Below are positions 13,548 through 25,047 of a stretch of DNA of 64,000 bases, in pieces. The DNA is taken from the NCBI GenBank assembly GCA_943737045.1, contig CALSFV010000226.1:744001-808000 (forward strand), given 5' to 3'. Source of the stretch: Parapristionchus giblindavisi (lineage: Eukaryota; Nematoda; Chromadorea; Rhabditida; Diplogasteridae). The position numbers and the translations under genes are program-made. How positions within the stretch are numbered: position 1 is the stretch's first letter; each line of letters opens with the position of its first letter. The notes under the pieces are model-generated. The model was given only the letters and a program-made list of their open reading frames with translations, was not told where the DNA came from and made no database searches.

Positions 13548-13964
13548 TCAAGAGTTCGCTAGGTCGAAGGCTCTGTTATGCATAGCGATCCAATTCCTGC
13601 TCTTCGCTTCGCTTAGGAAGTTACATCCAACTGTCTTCCGAAAGAGGTCGCTCCATCTTGCCGGGGGCCTCCCTTTTCTTCTGCTCCGACGGGGGAACCA
13701 CTCGATCACGGTTCGGCTCCGCTTCGAGCACTCGTCATTGGCGAGCTTATGCACCCAGAGCCACTTCCTCTTCAGCGCTGTACGTACGAAATCCTGAACC
13801 AGAGTCATGCCCCGCAACCGCTCACAAGAGACATGGTCGAGCACGGTGCAGCCCACCATCCAACGCTCCATTTTTCTTTGAGCCACGGCTAATCGATTCA
13901 TTTGTGCTTTATTTACTTTTACTCTTATATGATGAAAATCGCTTGTGAAATGTGAAAATGGCAA
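13548..13964 (-). pseudogene. RTE fragment copy 14
   Basis: KRSRT, PPARW and DLANS. The flanking monomers, with a longer A-run, match those of copy 12 about 2445 bp upstream, another higher-order relation. Confidence 0.85.
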
Positions 13965-14605
13965 TGATACCTATCTTGTCATATACCGAACGAAAGAGCA
14001 AAAAAAAACTGAATACGATACACTATTCCATTCCTGAACAGCGGTCACATAGGCCAAAATGCTAAATTATCTTCCAGTACTCTTTGCATTTTCGCTACAA
14101 AACAATTCATGACAAGTCAAATTGTCAACGATACTAATCGTGTCATTACCATGTGAAAGAGAAATAAAATCTGAATCGTACACACTTCAGCTCATGTCGA
14201 ACCGTATTATTTCACAGTCGCCACAATGGCCGAAGTACAAAAGTAGCTTTTACTCTTATATGATGAAAATTGCTTGTGAAATGTGAAAATGGCAATGATA
14301 CCTATCTTGTCGTATACCGAACGAAAGAGCAAAAAAATCTGAATACGATGCACTTTTCCATTCCTGAACAGCGGTCACATAGGCCAAAATGCTAAATTAT
14401 CTTCCAGTACTCTTTGCATTTTCGCTACAAAACAATTCATGATAAGTCAAATTGTCAACGATACTAATCGTGTCATATACCATGTGAAAGAGAAAAAAAT
14501 TCTGAATCGTACACACTTCAGCTCATGTCGAACCGTATTATTTCACAGTCGCCACAATGGCCGAAGTACAAAAGTAGCTTTTACTCTTTTTTTGAAACAC
14601 ATTTA

Positions 14606-15022
14606 TCAAGAGTTCGTTAGGTCGAAGGCTCTGTTATGCATAGCGATCCAATTCCTGCTCTTCGCTTCGCTTAGGAAGTTACATCCAACTGTCTTCCGAA
14701 AGAGGTCGCTCCATCTTGTCGGGGGCCTCCCTTTTCTTCTGCTCCGACGGGGGAACCACTCGATCACGGATCGGCTCCACTTCGAGCACTCGTCATTGGC
14801 GAGCTTATGCACCCAGAGCCACTTCCTCTTCAGCGCTGTACGTACGAAATCCTGAACCAGAGTCATGCCCCGCAACCGCTCACAAGAGACATGGTCGAGT
14901 ACGGTGCAGCCCACCATCCAACGCTCCATTTTTCTTTGAGCCACGGCTAATCGATTCATTTGTGCTTTATTTACTTTTACTCTTATATGATGAAAATCGC
15001 TTGTGAAATGTGATAATGACAA
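14606..15022 (-). pseudogene. RTE fragment copy 15
   Basis: Translation identical to copy 13. Confidence 0.85.
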
Positions 15023-15665
15023 TGATACCTATCTTGTCGTATACCGAACGAAAGAGCAAAGAAATCTGAATACGATGCACTTTTCCATTCCTGAACAGCC
15101 GTCACATAGGCCAAAATGCTAAATTATCTTCCAGTACTCTTTGCATTTTCGCTACAAAACAATTCATGATAAGTCAAATTGTCAACGATACTAATCGTGT
15201 CATATACCATGTGAAAGAGAAAAAAATTCTGAATCGTACACACTTCAGCTCATGTCGAACCGTATTATTTCACAGTCGCCACAATGGCCGAAGTACAAAA
15301 GTAGCTTTTACTCTTATATGATGAAAATTGCTTGTGAAATGTGAAAATGGCAATGATACCTATCTTATCGTATACCGAACGAAAGAGCAAAAAAATCTGA
15401 ATACGATACACTTTTCCATTCCTGAACAGCCGTCACATAGGCCAAAATGCTAAATTATCTTCCAGTACTCTTTGCATTTTCGCTACAAAACAATTCATGA
15501 TAAGTCAAATTGTCAACGATACTAATCGTGTCATATACCATGTGAAAGAGAAAAATATTCTGAATCGTACACACTTCAGCTCATGTCGAACCGTATTATT
15601 TCACAGTCGCCACAATGGCCGAAGTACAAAAGTAGCTTTTACTCTTTTTTTTTGAAACACATTTA

Positions 15666-16082
15666 TCAAGAGTTCGTTAGGTCGAAGGCTCTGTTATGCA
15701 TAGCGATCCAATTCCTGCTCTTCGCTTCGCTTAGGAAGTTACATCCAACTGTCTTCCGAAAGAGGTCGCTCCATCTTGTCGGGGGCCTCCCTTTTCTTCT
15801 GCTCCGACGGGGGAACCACTCGATCACGGATCGGCTCCACTTCGAGCACTCGTCATTGGCGAGCTTATGCACCCAGAGCCACTTCCTCTTCAGCGCTGTA
15901 CGTACGAAATCCTGAACCAGAGTCATGCCCCGCAACCGCTCACAAGAGACATGGTCGAGTACGGTGCAGCCCACCATCCAACGCTCCATTTTTCTTTGAG
16001 CCACGGCTAATCGATTCATTTGTGCTTTATTTACTTTTACTCTTATATGATGAAAATCGCTTGTGAAATGTGATAATGACAA
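15666..16082 (-). pseudogene. RTE fragment copy 16
   Basis: Translation identical to copies 13 and 15. Confidence 0.85.
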
Positions 16083-16722
16083 TGATACCTATCTTGTCGT
16101 ATACCGAACGAAAGAGCAAAAAAATCTGAATACGATGCACTTTTCCATTCCTGAACAGCGGTCACATAGGCCAAAATGCTAAATTATCTTCCAGTACTCT
16201 TTGCATTTTCGCTACAAAACAATTCATGATAAGTCAAATTGTCAACGATACTAATCGTGTCATTACCATGTGAAAGAGAAAAAAAATCTGAATCGTACAC
16301 ACTTCAGTTCATGTCGAACCGTATTATTTCACAGTCGCCACAATGGCCGAAGTACAAAAGTAGCTTTTACTCTTATATGATGAAAATTGCTTGTGAAATG
16401 TGAAAATGGCAATGATACCTATCTTATCGTATACCGAACGAAAGAGCAAAAAAATCTGAATACGATACACTTTTCCATTCCTGAACAGCCGTCACATAGG
16501 CCAAAATGCTAAATTATCTTCCAGTACTCTTTGCATTTTCGCTACAAAACAATTCATGATAAGTCAAATTGTCAACGATACTAATCGTGTCATATACCAT
16601 GTGAAAGAGAAAAAAATTCTGAATCGTACACACTTCAGCTCATGTCGAACCGTATTATTTCACAGTCGCCACAATGGCCGAAGTACAAAAGTAGCTTTTA
16701 CTCTTTTTTTGAAACACATTTA

Positions 16723-17139
16723 TCAAGAGTTCGTTAGGTCGAAGGCTCTGTTATGCATAGCGATCCAATTCCTGCTCTTCGCTTCGCTTAGGAAGTTACA
16801 TCCAACTGTCTTCCGAAAGAGGTCGCTCCATCTTGTCGGGGGCCTCCCTTTTCTTCTGCTCCGACGGGGGAACCACTCGATCACGGATCGGCTCCACTTC
16901 GAGCACTCGTCATTGGCGAGCTTATACACCCAGAGCCACTTCCTCTTCAGCGCTGTACGTACGAAATCCTGAACCAGAGTCATGCCCCGCAACCGCTCAC
17001 AAGAGACATGGTCGAGTACGGTGCAGCCCACCATCCAACGCTCCATTTTTCTTTGAGCCACGGCTAATCGATTCATTTGTGCTTTATTTACTTTTACTCT
17101 TATATGATGAAAATCGCTTGTGAAATGTGATAATGACAA
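16723..17139 (-). pseudogene. RTE fragment copy 17
   Basis: Last copy of the array, MSLSHF type with WVYKL. It is followed by two plain monomers and then the end of the array. Confidence 0.85.
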
Positions 17140-17805
17140 TGATACCTATCTTGTCGTATACCGAACGAAAGAGCAAAAAAATCTGAATACGATGCACTTT
17201 TCCATTCCTGAACAGCGGTCACATAGGCCAAAATGCTAAATTATCTTCCAGTACTCTTTGCATTTTCGCTACAAAACAATTCATGATAAGTCAAATTGTC
17301 AACGATACTAATCGTGTCATTACCATGTGAAAGAGAAAAAAAATCTGAATCGTACACACTTCAGTTCATGTCGAACCGTATTATTTCACAGTCGCCACAA
17401 TGGCCGAAGTACAAAAGTAGCTTTTACTCTTATATGATGAAAATTGCTTGTGAAATGTGAAAATTGCAATGATACCTATCTTATCGTATACCGAACGAAA
17501 GAGCAAAAAAATCTGAATACGATACACTTTTCCATTCCTGAACAGCCGTCACATAGGCCAAAATGCTAAATTATCTTCCAGTACTCTTTGCATTTTCGCT
17601 ACAAAACAATTCATGATAAGTCAAATTGTCAACGATACTAATCGTGTCATATACCATGTGAAAGAGAAAAAAATTCTGAATCGTACACACTTCAGCTCAT
17701 GTCGAACCGTATTATTTCACAGTCGCCACAATGGCCGAAGTACAAAAGTAGCTTTTACTCTTATATGATGAAAATCGCTTGTCAAATAGGCCTGTTTGAC
17801 CTGTG

Positions 17806-17940
17806 GCCGTATGCAAGAACCGTTTTCCGGGAAAATGTGACGTCATTAGCGTAGGCGGAGGCGTTTTCCAAAAATCCTCCGCCTACGCTAATGACGTCAA
17901 ATTTTCCCGGAAAACGGTTTTCCGTTGTTCTTGCATACGG
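17806..17940. mobile_element. Foldback MITE at the satellite boundary
   Basis: Two arms of about 55-65 bp form a near-perfect hairpin. The left arm begins gccgtatgcaagaac and reads through gacgtcattagcgtaggcgg. The right arm is its reverse complement ending cttgcatacggc and contains a small internal duplication (ggttttccgtt). It lies 25 bp beyond the last satellite monomer. No coding capacity. Confidence 0.8.
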
Positions 17941-18348
17941 CAACTGATGGAAATACCGCTCCTGGCTTTTCAAAGATTTTCCAAAGAAAGGATAGAAAAA
18001 CCTTTCGAGATAGTACGTAAATGCGAAGAGTCTTATATTCGAGGAGTCGAAGACAAGAGCTCTATCCCCCCCCCCCAACTTTTTAACAACTTATTGAAAC
18101 ATTGCACTATAAGATGCTGACAATATGTACTTGTAAATTGACAGACAATGAGCTGATTGTGAGTGCACTGCATCTTCGCCAATAGTAAGCTATCAGAGAA
18201 TCATCTGCACAAACTACAAAAGTAACTACACAGTTCCATCAACAGTCTACCATGACATCATCATGCTTCACTTGCATAACACCATACATAAATATAGGTT
18301 CAATGTGATAGAAAATAGCTCAGCGTTTTATCATAGCCAATTCATCCA

Positions 18349-18461
18349 TACACTCAGAAAAAAAAGGTGTAAAAATGAACAGGTGTAATTTTGTGGAACA
18401 CCTCGGTGTTTTTGTGAAGACGTAGGGGTGTTCTATTTTACACCTTTTTTATCTGAGTGTA
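18349..18461. mobile_element. Small MITE just after the TIMP-like stop codon
   Basis: The ends are inverted: acactcagaaaaaaaaggtg at the left against caccttttttatctgagtgt at the right. The element starts within ten bases of the stop codon of the minus-strand gene, so it forms its 3' UTR or terminator region. Confidence 0.75.
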
Positions 18462-18469
18462 GAAAACAT

Positions 18470-21249
18470 CTAGCATTGAATATGGTCAAAGTAGTCTCTA
18501 AGGGCGGTCGTGTTCGTTTTCCAGTTCTTGACAAGATCGTAATCCTCGTCTCCTTTGCTGAGCGCACCACACAAATGAATGGAAAGACTATTGTCCGGAT
18601 TGATTACGCTTCCTGAAAATTTTTATTGAATTTGCTGAACAGACAGTGACAGTGTGAATAATCTAGTTGATGTACAGGAGAAAGACGATCCAATGATTAT
18701 GAAGTGATAAAAGCTTTAGAAAATAGAAAAAAAGATGCAGTGGAAAATGAAGAGATGGTTCATCCCATTGAGTTAGAAGGGGCAGACAATTAAACGATTT
18801 ACCCGATAGAATAGCTTCCTGTCCTATTTTCAGAACAACTCCACAAGCGGCTGAGTATGCATTAGTGTAGACTTTCCAAGGAAGACTTGTGACGTTGTCA
18901 GGCTTCTACAAATAAACATACAGTACTGACCAAAAGTATGTAACATTTGGTTTTTTCGCAATAACTTTTTTCAAACTCAACCGATCGAGTCCAGATTTTC
19001 AGGGATAATTTTGAGAGTGTTTTCACGTGTTTTACACATCAAATTAGCCCGGGTGATCCCTTACGGTGAAATTTATTTAGAATTTATCAAAAGTCACAAA
19101 AGTGAGATTTCGTTTTCTTCGATTTCGTCTTAATTTTTTTCACTGATTTTGCTAGCAATGTGTGTTGTATCGATTTAAAAGCATGAGATGGATTCTTGGG
19201 AGCAAGAATCTACCGATATCCGAGCGAGAATCCATTCGTCGTGGACGTCAGATGGGACTGTCACTGGCACTCTGTCATAGCAGCTCGACTGTGACTGTTT
19301 CGACTATCCTGAAGGTCATCAAAACTTCAATCCGTGCTCAAACAATGAAGAAGGTTAATGTACGACCTCGCAAGTCGACCACGATATCGGATCGTCTGAT
19401 TACCTGCATCTCGATGGAGAAACTGAGGCTCACTACAATGGGCATCAAGCGAGCACTAGCGGAGATTCGCTAATTTGAGGTGGCTAATGTTTCTAAACAT
19501 GGCTGAAACGATGTTTGAGGTGTCCGTGAACAATGTACAACATCGTCTTCGTGCTTCGGGTCTGTTCGAACGTATCAAGAAACCGCTGCTGTCCGAAAAG
19601 AAAAAGCATGGATCACATTGGCAAAAGAGCACTTGTATTGGACCCCCTAACAGCAAAATTAGGTCGTATTCTCAGACGAAAGCAAGTTTCTGATGATTGC
19701 TAAGGTGGGAATATATCATGTTCGTCGTCCAGTTGGCACTAGATTGGATGTGAAGTACCAACTGACCACCGTGAATCATGGAGAAGAATCGTTGATGTTA
19801 TGGGGTTGTTTCTCTGAAGATGGGGTTGGACCCCTGGTTCATGTGAAGAGAATTATGAAGAAGGAGATATGCTAGAGACATATTTCATTCCTTCATACAT
19901 AGTTTCAGGAAAGTTTAGAACCTTTGGGCACCTCAATTAAGCGAAACTTCGCTAGGGCATGCTTGATGTCCATTGTTGTGAGAATCAGTTTCTCCTTCGA
20001 AATGTAGGTAATCAGACGATCCGATATCGTGGTCGACTTGCGAGGTCGTACATTAATCTTCTTCATTGTTTGAGCACTTATTGAAGTTTTGATGACCCTC
20101 AGGATAGTCGAAACAGTCACTCGGAACTGCTGTGACAGAGTGCCAATGACAGTCCCATCTGACGTCCACGACGAATGGATTCTCGCTCGGATCTCGGTAG
20201 ATTCTTGCTTCCAAGAATCCGTGTCATGCTTTTAAATCGATACAACACAGATTGCTAGCAAAATTTGTGAAAAAATTAAGACGAAATCGAAGAAAACGAA
20301 AATCTCTCTTTTGTGACTTTTGATAAATTCTAAATAAATTTCACCGTAAGGGATCACCCGGGCTGATTTGATGTGTAAAACACGTGAAAACACTCTCAAA
20401 ATTATCCCTGAAAATCTGGACTCGATCGGTTGATTTTGAAAAAAAGTTATGGCGAAAAAACCAAATGATACATACTTTTGGCCAGTACTGTATAATATTA
20501 GACTACAAAACTCATCCACCTTGGTAATTGGTGATTAAGCAGAGATCAACAATCATAATGTATCTTTACTATCTTTGCTTCACAGTCAATCAGTCAATAT
20601 ATTGCGCAATGAAGAAAAATGTTGACAAAGGAAAATAACGTTATCGAAGGAACCTTGAATACTTCCAAATGTTTCACACTATACATGATTCGCTCCATTC
20701 CAAAATCGAACATCTTCGTCTTATCAATTTCCTTGTTTACGACTTGGACGCCAGAGGCTGTAATTTAATTTTATTAATAATTACTCATAGATCAATTTGT
20801 CAATATTTTTAATGTCTAGCTTGTGCTGATTATTAAATTAAACCCCAAACTACATCACAGAAAGGATTAGTATCAGATATGGCTCCACAATAACAAGAAT
20901 ACACGCAAGGTGCTTCTATATAGACACTAGTGAACGCATATTTTATTTACACATATGATTCATCACTACAACAACTCTCCGAACTACTCTAACCGTTCAC
21001 TGAGTCAATAATATATCAAGTGAAACCATCAATCAATCATCATAACCGAATTGTAAAATACATACTGCCCTGCCGAATTCGTGCAACAGATCACACAAAT
21101 AAGTTAAGATATGATAATCATCTATTAAATAACTTACCCCAAACTACATCACAGTAGGGATGCCTTTCAAGCATTTCCATGGATCTACATGAGCATGTAT
21201 AAGCGAGTGGAAAGACGACAGAAAGAATAACAAATACTGTCAACTGCAT
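18470..21249 (-). CDS. TIMP-like secreted single netrin-domain protein
   Basis: The predicted product is a secreted protein of the tissue inhibitor of metalloproteinases (TIMP/NTR) family. Exons on the minus strand are 21138-21249, 20654-20757, 18803-18905 and 18470-18612. Phases join perfectly and give 153 residues, the size of single-domain nematode TIMPs. Exon 1 encodes a signal peptide (MQLTVFVILSVVFPLAYT) directly followed by CSC. In the family the first Cys after cleavage chelates the metalloproteinase zinc. Exon 2 ends YSVKHLEVFK, exon 3 carries VYTNAYSAACGVVLKIGQE, and exon 4 carries HLCGALSKGD and LVKNW and ends with a Cys, all at family-typical positions. Intron 1 contains a duplicated exon and intron 2 a Tc1-like element. 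A TATA box lies about 35 bp upstream of the ATG. Whether it inhibits proteases is inferred from family only. Confidence 0.87.
19183..19875 (+). pseudogene. Truncated, frameshifted Tc1-family transposase
   Basis: The start aligns with the ATG of the inverted copy. Recognisable parts in order are the paired-like helix-turn-helix region (ERESIRRGRQMGLSLA, STTISDRLITCIS), then after frameshifts RLRASGLFERIKKPLLSEK, a broken VFSDESKF-type segment holding the first catalytic Asp, and SLMLWGCFS followed by GVGPL. The second Asp and the Glu of the DDE triad are absent because the frame ends where the inverted half begins. There are several frame changes and a stop near 19471, so it is dead. Confidence 0.85.
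19905..20227 (-). pseudogene. Inverted N-terminal Tc1 transposase fragment
   Basis: Mirror copy of the first part of the transposase, reading MTRILGSKNL from the ATG at 20227, then STTISDRLITYISKEK and HALAKFR. It stops at the junction with the other half near 19905. It is diverged from the left copy at several codons, so the inversion is not very recent or the two halves came from different parents. Confidence 0.8.
20844..20915 (-). other. Duplicate exon 1-like cassette in intron 1 of the TIMP-like gene
   Basis: This 72-bp segment encodes PCVYSCYCGAISDTNPFC followed by DVVW and a GT donor. It resembles the end of exon 1 (TCSC...YCDVVW, donor in the same phase), and the last 15 or so bases (ctgtgatgtagtttggg on the minus strand) are identical. 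Its acceptor is a weak tatatag. The segment begins and ends in phase 1, so inclusion between exons 1 and 2 would keep the frame and give a second CxC motif. No signal peptide or in-frame ATG precedes it. It could be a cassette exon or a decayed duplicate. Confidence 0.6.
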
Positions 21250-21281
21250 ATTTCACTCTGAACAAAAGAGAGGTATTGAGG

Positions 21282-21288
21282 TTATATA
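21282..21288 (-). promoter_or_regulatory. TATA box of the TIMP-like gene
   Basis: The minus strand reads gtatataacc here, about 33 bases before the ATG at 21249, which implies a very short 5' UTR. No other motif was evident. Confidence 0.5.
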
Positions 21289-21299
21289 CTACCAGCGTG

Positions 21300-23313
21300 G
21301 AGCGTATTCGAGAGAGGTATAGAGAGCGATAGATCGGTTGTAGATCAAATGTTCAATTCATGAGTCATCTATTGTTTAGTGATCAACGAGAGTGTACGGT
21401 CTCTCCAATACTCAATGCTCTCTCGTATGCAGGGAATCAATCAATCAATATGCATCTTTTCTTTGTTTTCATAGGGATTCGATAATTGGTTGTAGGGAAC
21501 AGCGAAATATTAGTTTAGTGAATATTTATCTTGCAATTCATTTAGCCATTCACCGTGGATTCGCAAATAAATCTCAACTCTCGCCTATTTTTACTTCAGT
21601 AATTTTTCTTCCCATGCTTACAATGTAGTTCTCATTCACTTTAGTGTATAAATTACAGAAAAGCTTGAACGTGACATCATTCCGTCGTTTTCTGGATAAT
21701 CAGCACAAAGGCGCATACTGCCAATTGATTTTTGCGTGAGATCAAGCTTCTGTGTAATAAAATTTGTTAATTTGTTAGGCGAAATGATTTGAAAATAAAT
21801 GTTTTTTCTTGTTTCGTGTCCTTAAACATATTGTTTCATAACGTACCCGCATAATAAAGATATTACATTTGTTTTCAAACTGTGAAAATAATTACAGCTG
21901 TATGAGATTGAACTCAATTAGCATGTATACTGTAGAATTTTTTATAATATGCCACTTTCACAGGTTGTGAGCGGTTATTCTCTCGTTCTTCTCTTCTTCT
22001 CTCATCGAATAAACATCTACAACGTGAAAGGATACCCTCATAGAAGACTATATTAAAGTCAGGAGTGGTATGCCTTCCATCAAGTATTCGAAAAGGATCA
22101 AGTGTAGCTGCTATGACTTTGAAGATCGTCTTCAATAGCTGATCAGATGATAACGAACGACGAATAAAGGTGGTGTCCCACGAATATTTTCGTGAATAAA
22201 CTGTGAAGATCATATAAGACCGCATACTATTTCTTTTATAATGATTCTGCGTATTGATCGGTATGATCATGAATGAAAGATGCTAAATAGTGCAGGGAAT
22301 GGAGAAAGAGAAATGGGAAGGGGGGGGGCTAATGAGAAGACAAAGGCTGAGTTCCGATCGCAAACTGAACATAAACACACTTTTTACTTACCGTATATGT
22401 ATGAGAGGCTCATTCTTATCGTGGTAGGAACCAATGATTCTTTTCATGGTTCACCATCTTTAAAGATAGAAGTACCCCTTGTATGGGACCTCAGTACGCC
22501 CAGACTAATCAGTCGTTTAGTGGCAACCATTCCCTCCCAATTGGTTCTGTGCTTGATAAAGGTAATTAAACAACCACTTTTACAATCTGAATCACGCTAT
22601 AATCCAAACTGTAAATTCGCTGCAGGAAGACAAGTAAGGGTAGATACATCGATGATTAGACGACAAAATCACGATGGCAGCATATTTACAGTAAGATTCT
22701 ATAGTATGCTACAGTATACCAATTTTGTTCCGCATCGCTCCCGATTAATTTTGCCACTTTTATCCCGCACTTGCATTGGGCAAACACATCCACACCACAC
22801 CTCAAATGAAAATTTGACGACTTCGTCAAAACGTCAATTTGATGGTTAGAAAATCCGTCAAATACGGTCAAATTCGTCAAATTCGTCAAAATATTGTAAA
22901 CGCTTCTTGCTTAACTCAAAATCATCTTTTAACAAGGGTTTTCAACTGACAAAAAAAGCAACAAAAAAGAGAGCAACAAAAGAGCACAACGACATAACAC
23001 AAACATCGAGTCGTAGATAATTACTCAAAATCTTAAATTTGGATATTCTTATTACATGACGAAAAGCGATTTTGTTCATTACTGAACACATTTACAGTAT
23101 TTCATTTCACGTGAGAAATAAGGGAATGGTAGTCGAAAAATATATAATTTACAAAGTTACTTCAAGTTTTGAAATACAAGAGCATAACAGTTCTGGAAGA
23201 CTTCTTGAACGCGAACTGTTCTTTTCCTAATCTCTGCCATAGTAAAAATGTGTAAGTGCGAATATTTATTATTATTTTAATTCTTAATTATTATATCACG
23301 AATAAGTAATACT
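21300..23313. other. Non-coding interval with dispersed repeat fragments
   Basis: No gene is supported here. Two repeat pieces are visible. 22455-22590 (gtatgggacctcagtacgcc and gttctgtgcttgataaagg) recurs at 29590-29655, and 22636-22745 (gatacatcgatgattagacg through cagtataccaattttg) recurs inside the elements at 29300-29410, 30930-31030 and 37920-38030. 22815-22890 has a short degenerate tandem of gtcaaattc. The 189- and 118-codon open frames here overlap these repeats and show no protein similarity that I recognise. Confidence 0.6.
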
Positions 23314-23451
23314 CACACAAAAAAATAAGTGTTATACACGGAGCATAAGACCTGAGAAGTGTTATATTTAACAGTTATTAAGCTCAAAAAATGTTAAATA
23401 TAACACTTCTAAGGTCTTGTACTCCGTGGATAACACCTATTTCTCTGTGTG
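23314..23451. mobile_element. MITE with CACACA(G)A termini
   Basis: Long imperfect hairpin. The left arm reads gtgttatacacggagcataa and then agaagtgttatatttaac, with complementary right-arm sequences and a right end ttctctgtgtg. The same family is inserted at 31316-31465. Confidence 0.75.
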
Positions 23452-23960
23452 TTTTTGCTATCGTGCAATGCGATTATTTGTGAGAGAACGTAAAAATAGA
23501 CATTTTGTTAGTGAAAAGTATGGGATTGTATATTCGTACAAGTTTCTTTAAATACGACACGCTTACACGATTGAAAGGTAAACGATATGGAGGAGCGATG
23601 AAGAAGAGGGACAGAGAATAGAGTTCTAGCAAGACTCAGTTATTGGTAGAATGATATTCTCGGTCAAGGGGCGGGGCCAAACCATTGGGAGTATGCATAG
23701 ATCTTATTATCGACTGAATAACTGTTCATGTATATTATGATGCCGCTAAGGGCAACCAGAAGTTCAGAAGAGGAAGATAATGATGAAACAGAAAAAAAGA
23801 GAGTTTTCTTTTAGAAGTATTGATTCAACCAATTTATGGATAAAAAACAAAACGACAGAGAAAATATTTTTTTCATAATACCTACGAGTTTCGTTCATTG
23901 AATTCCTTACTACTTTTATATTTTATGCACCATATTTTATCAATTGAGTCATTTATTATG

Positions 23961-24108
23961 GGTCTAGGTCGGATGAGAACCGATGAATAAATCCGACTGG
24001 ATGATAATCGTTTACATGCTTTGTCTATTCATCAACGCTTGTATATCATATGCAAATGGTTATCATCCAGTCGGTTATTATCCATCGGTTCTCATTCTTC
24101 CTAGTGCC
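23961..24108. mobile_element. MITE with CTAGGTCGGATGAGAAC termini
   Basis: The terminal inverted repeats read ctaggtcggatgagaaccga at the left and tcggttctcattcttcctag at the right, with a second inverted pair inside (gactggatgataatcg against ggttatcatccagtcgg). Relatives lie at 43693-43838, 50118-50235 and 62174-62277. Confidence 0.75.
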
Positions 24109-25047
24109 GTTATTATTGATAAATGTTCCTTCAACATATAGAAATTATTATGTTTCGAAACTTCTATAATAAAATTGGATTGACTATTAGTCTTACTATG
24201 TTATACTTCTGGCAGTAGATCACAGAGGATTATAAAGGTAAAGGCATTATCGGTAGGGTGACAAAGATATTTGAAGAGAGGCAGAGAGAGTGACGGAGAT
24301 AAAGGAGTGTCATTTTTTTATCATGAGAGAACCTATGGCATCTTGCACCACACTATCGAACAGCCGGGTCAAGATAAATTGATTGTCTCACTGACTGATC
24401 TTCCCTGCGAGAATAATTCTTTGATTGTTGAAACCAACTCTGAAATTGCAAGACAGATAAGATTGATAGACAGATGGGGCCCGGAAAGTTTCTTGGGACC
24501 TGCTATCTTCCATGGGACTAAAGTTGAACAGAGCCGATTGTTTTTTTGTTGCAATTTAAAAAAAATAAATTTTAACAAAATCATCAATCAATAATCTTGA
24601 ATTCGATTATGTTGGTACAGATCTTTGCACCGTTACAATATGTTGGAGATCTCAGTTATCTCGTTGTCAGTGTTCTCTCATAGTTCCTCACTCTATCACT
24701 CTTTCCAGTCCTATCGTGAGAGTTTATATCATCTCCACCTCTACATCTATGACCCTCTCCCCCACCTTCTCTACATCTCCCTCTCCCCTTTTCATCCTCA
24801 CTATCTCGATCATCTAACCCCGTCAAAAAGTCTCATTTCTGGTGGGAAGAGCGAGAGAGAACAGAGGGAGAGGGAGAGATCGTGACCCAACTGCTCGATG
24901 CTGTGGCGCACAATGCTCCCTCACGGTAACATACTCAAAGACTCTCCGTCCCTCTCATCTTTCTCTCCTTCTCTCTTCCAATCTTTGCCTCCCTCGCGAT
25001 CACCTTTACATATAATGGTCTGTGATCAACTGCCAGAAGTATACGTC

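Larger units (their letters stand above)
1..17781. repeat. Satellite array of 331-bp monomers and 728-bp composite units
   Basis: The whole stretch is built from one sequence repeated head to tail. Anchoring on the motif tgatgaaaatYgcttgtgaa gives spacings of about 330-331 bp (for example 501 to 831) or about 728-730 bp (for example 831 to 1561). The long units are the short monomer plus an approximately 397-bp insertion at one fixed point. Seventeen long units are interspersed with 0, 1 or 2 plain monomers. The array starts before the window and stops abruptly near 17781, where cgcttgtgaaatg becomes cgcttgtcaaata and unrelated sequence begins. Copies differ by few substitutions, so the array is homogenised. 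It is consistent with centromeric or heterochromatic satellite DNA, but location is inference only. Confidence 0.95.
18921..20490. mobile_element. Tc1-like transposon made of two inverted 5' halves
   Basis: The element begins and ends with CAGTACTG flanked by TA (18919-18920 and 20491-20492), the Tc1/mariner target duplication. The left 578 bp and the right 576 bp are inverted copies of the same sequence: TIR, leader and the N-terminal part of the transposase. A true 3' half is missing. The left half extends further into the transposase than the right. It sits in intron 2 of the TIMP-like gene. It cannot encode an active enzyme, but its ends look mobilisable in trans. Confidence 0.88.

Noticed and set aside
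37..17123. Plus-strand open frames of 96-139 codons in every composite satellite unit
   Set aside because: They overlap the RTE tail on the opposite strand, show no protein similarity, and exist only because the antisense frame is conserved.
1..17781. CRISPR-like regular repetition
   Set aside because: The repeat unit is 331-728 bp without unique spacers, in a eukaryotic context; it is a satellite.
21914..22270. 118-codon minus-strand frame
   Set aside because: No recognisable motif, no paralogue and no splice support; probably chance.
24271..24594. 107-codon plus-strand frame
   Set aside because: Overlaps a 72-codon frame on the other strand and lies in repeat-like flank sequence without family features.
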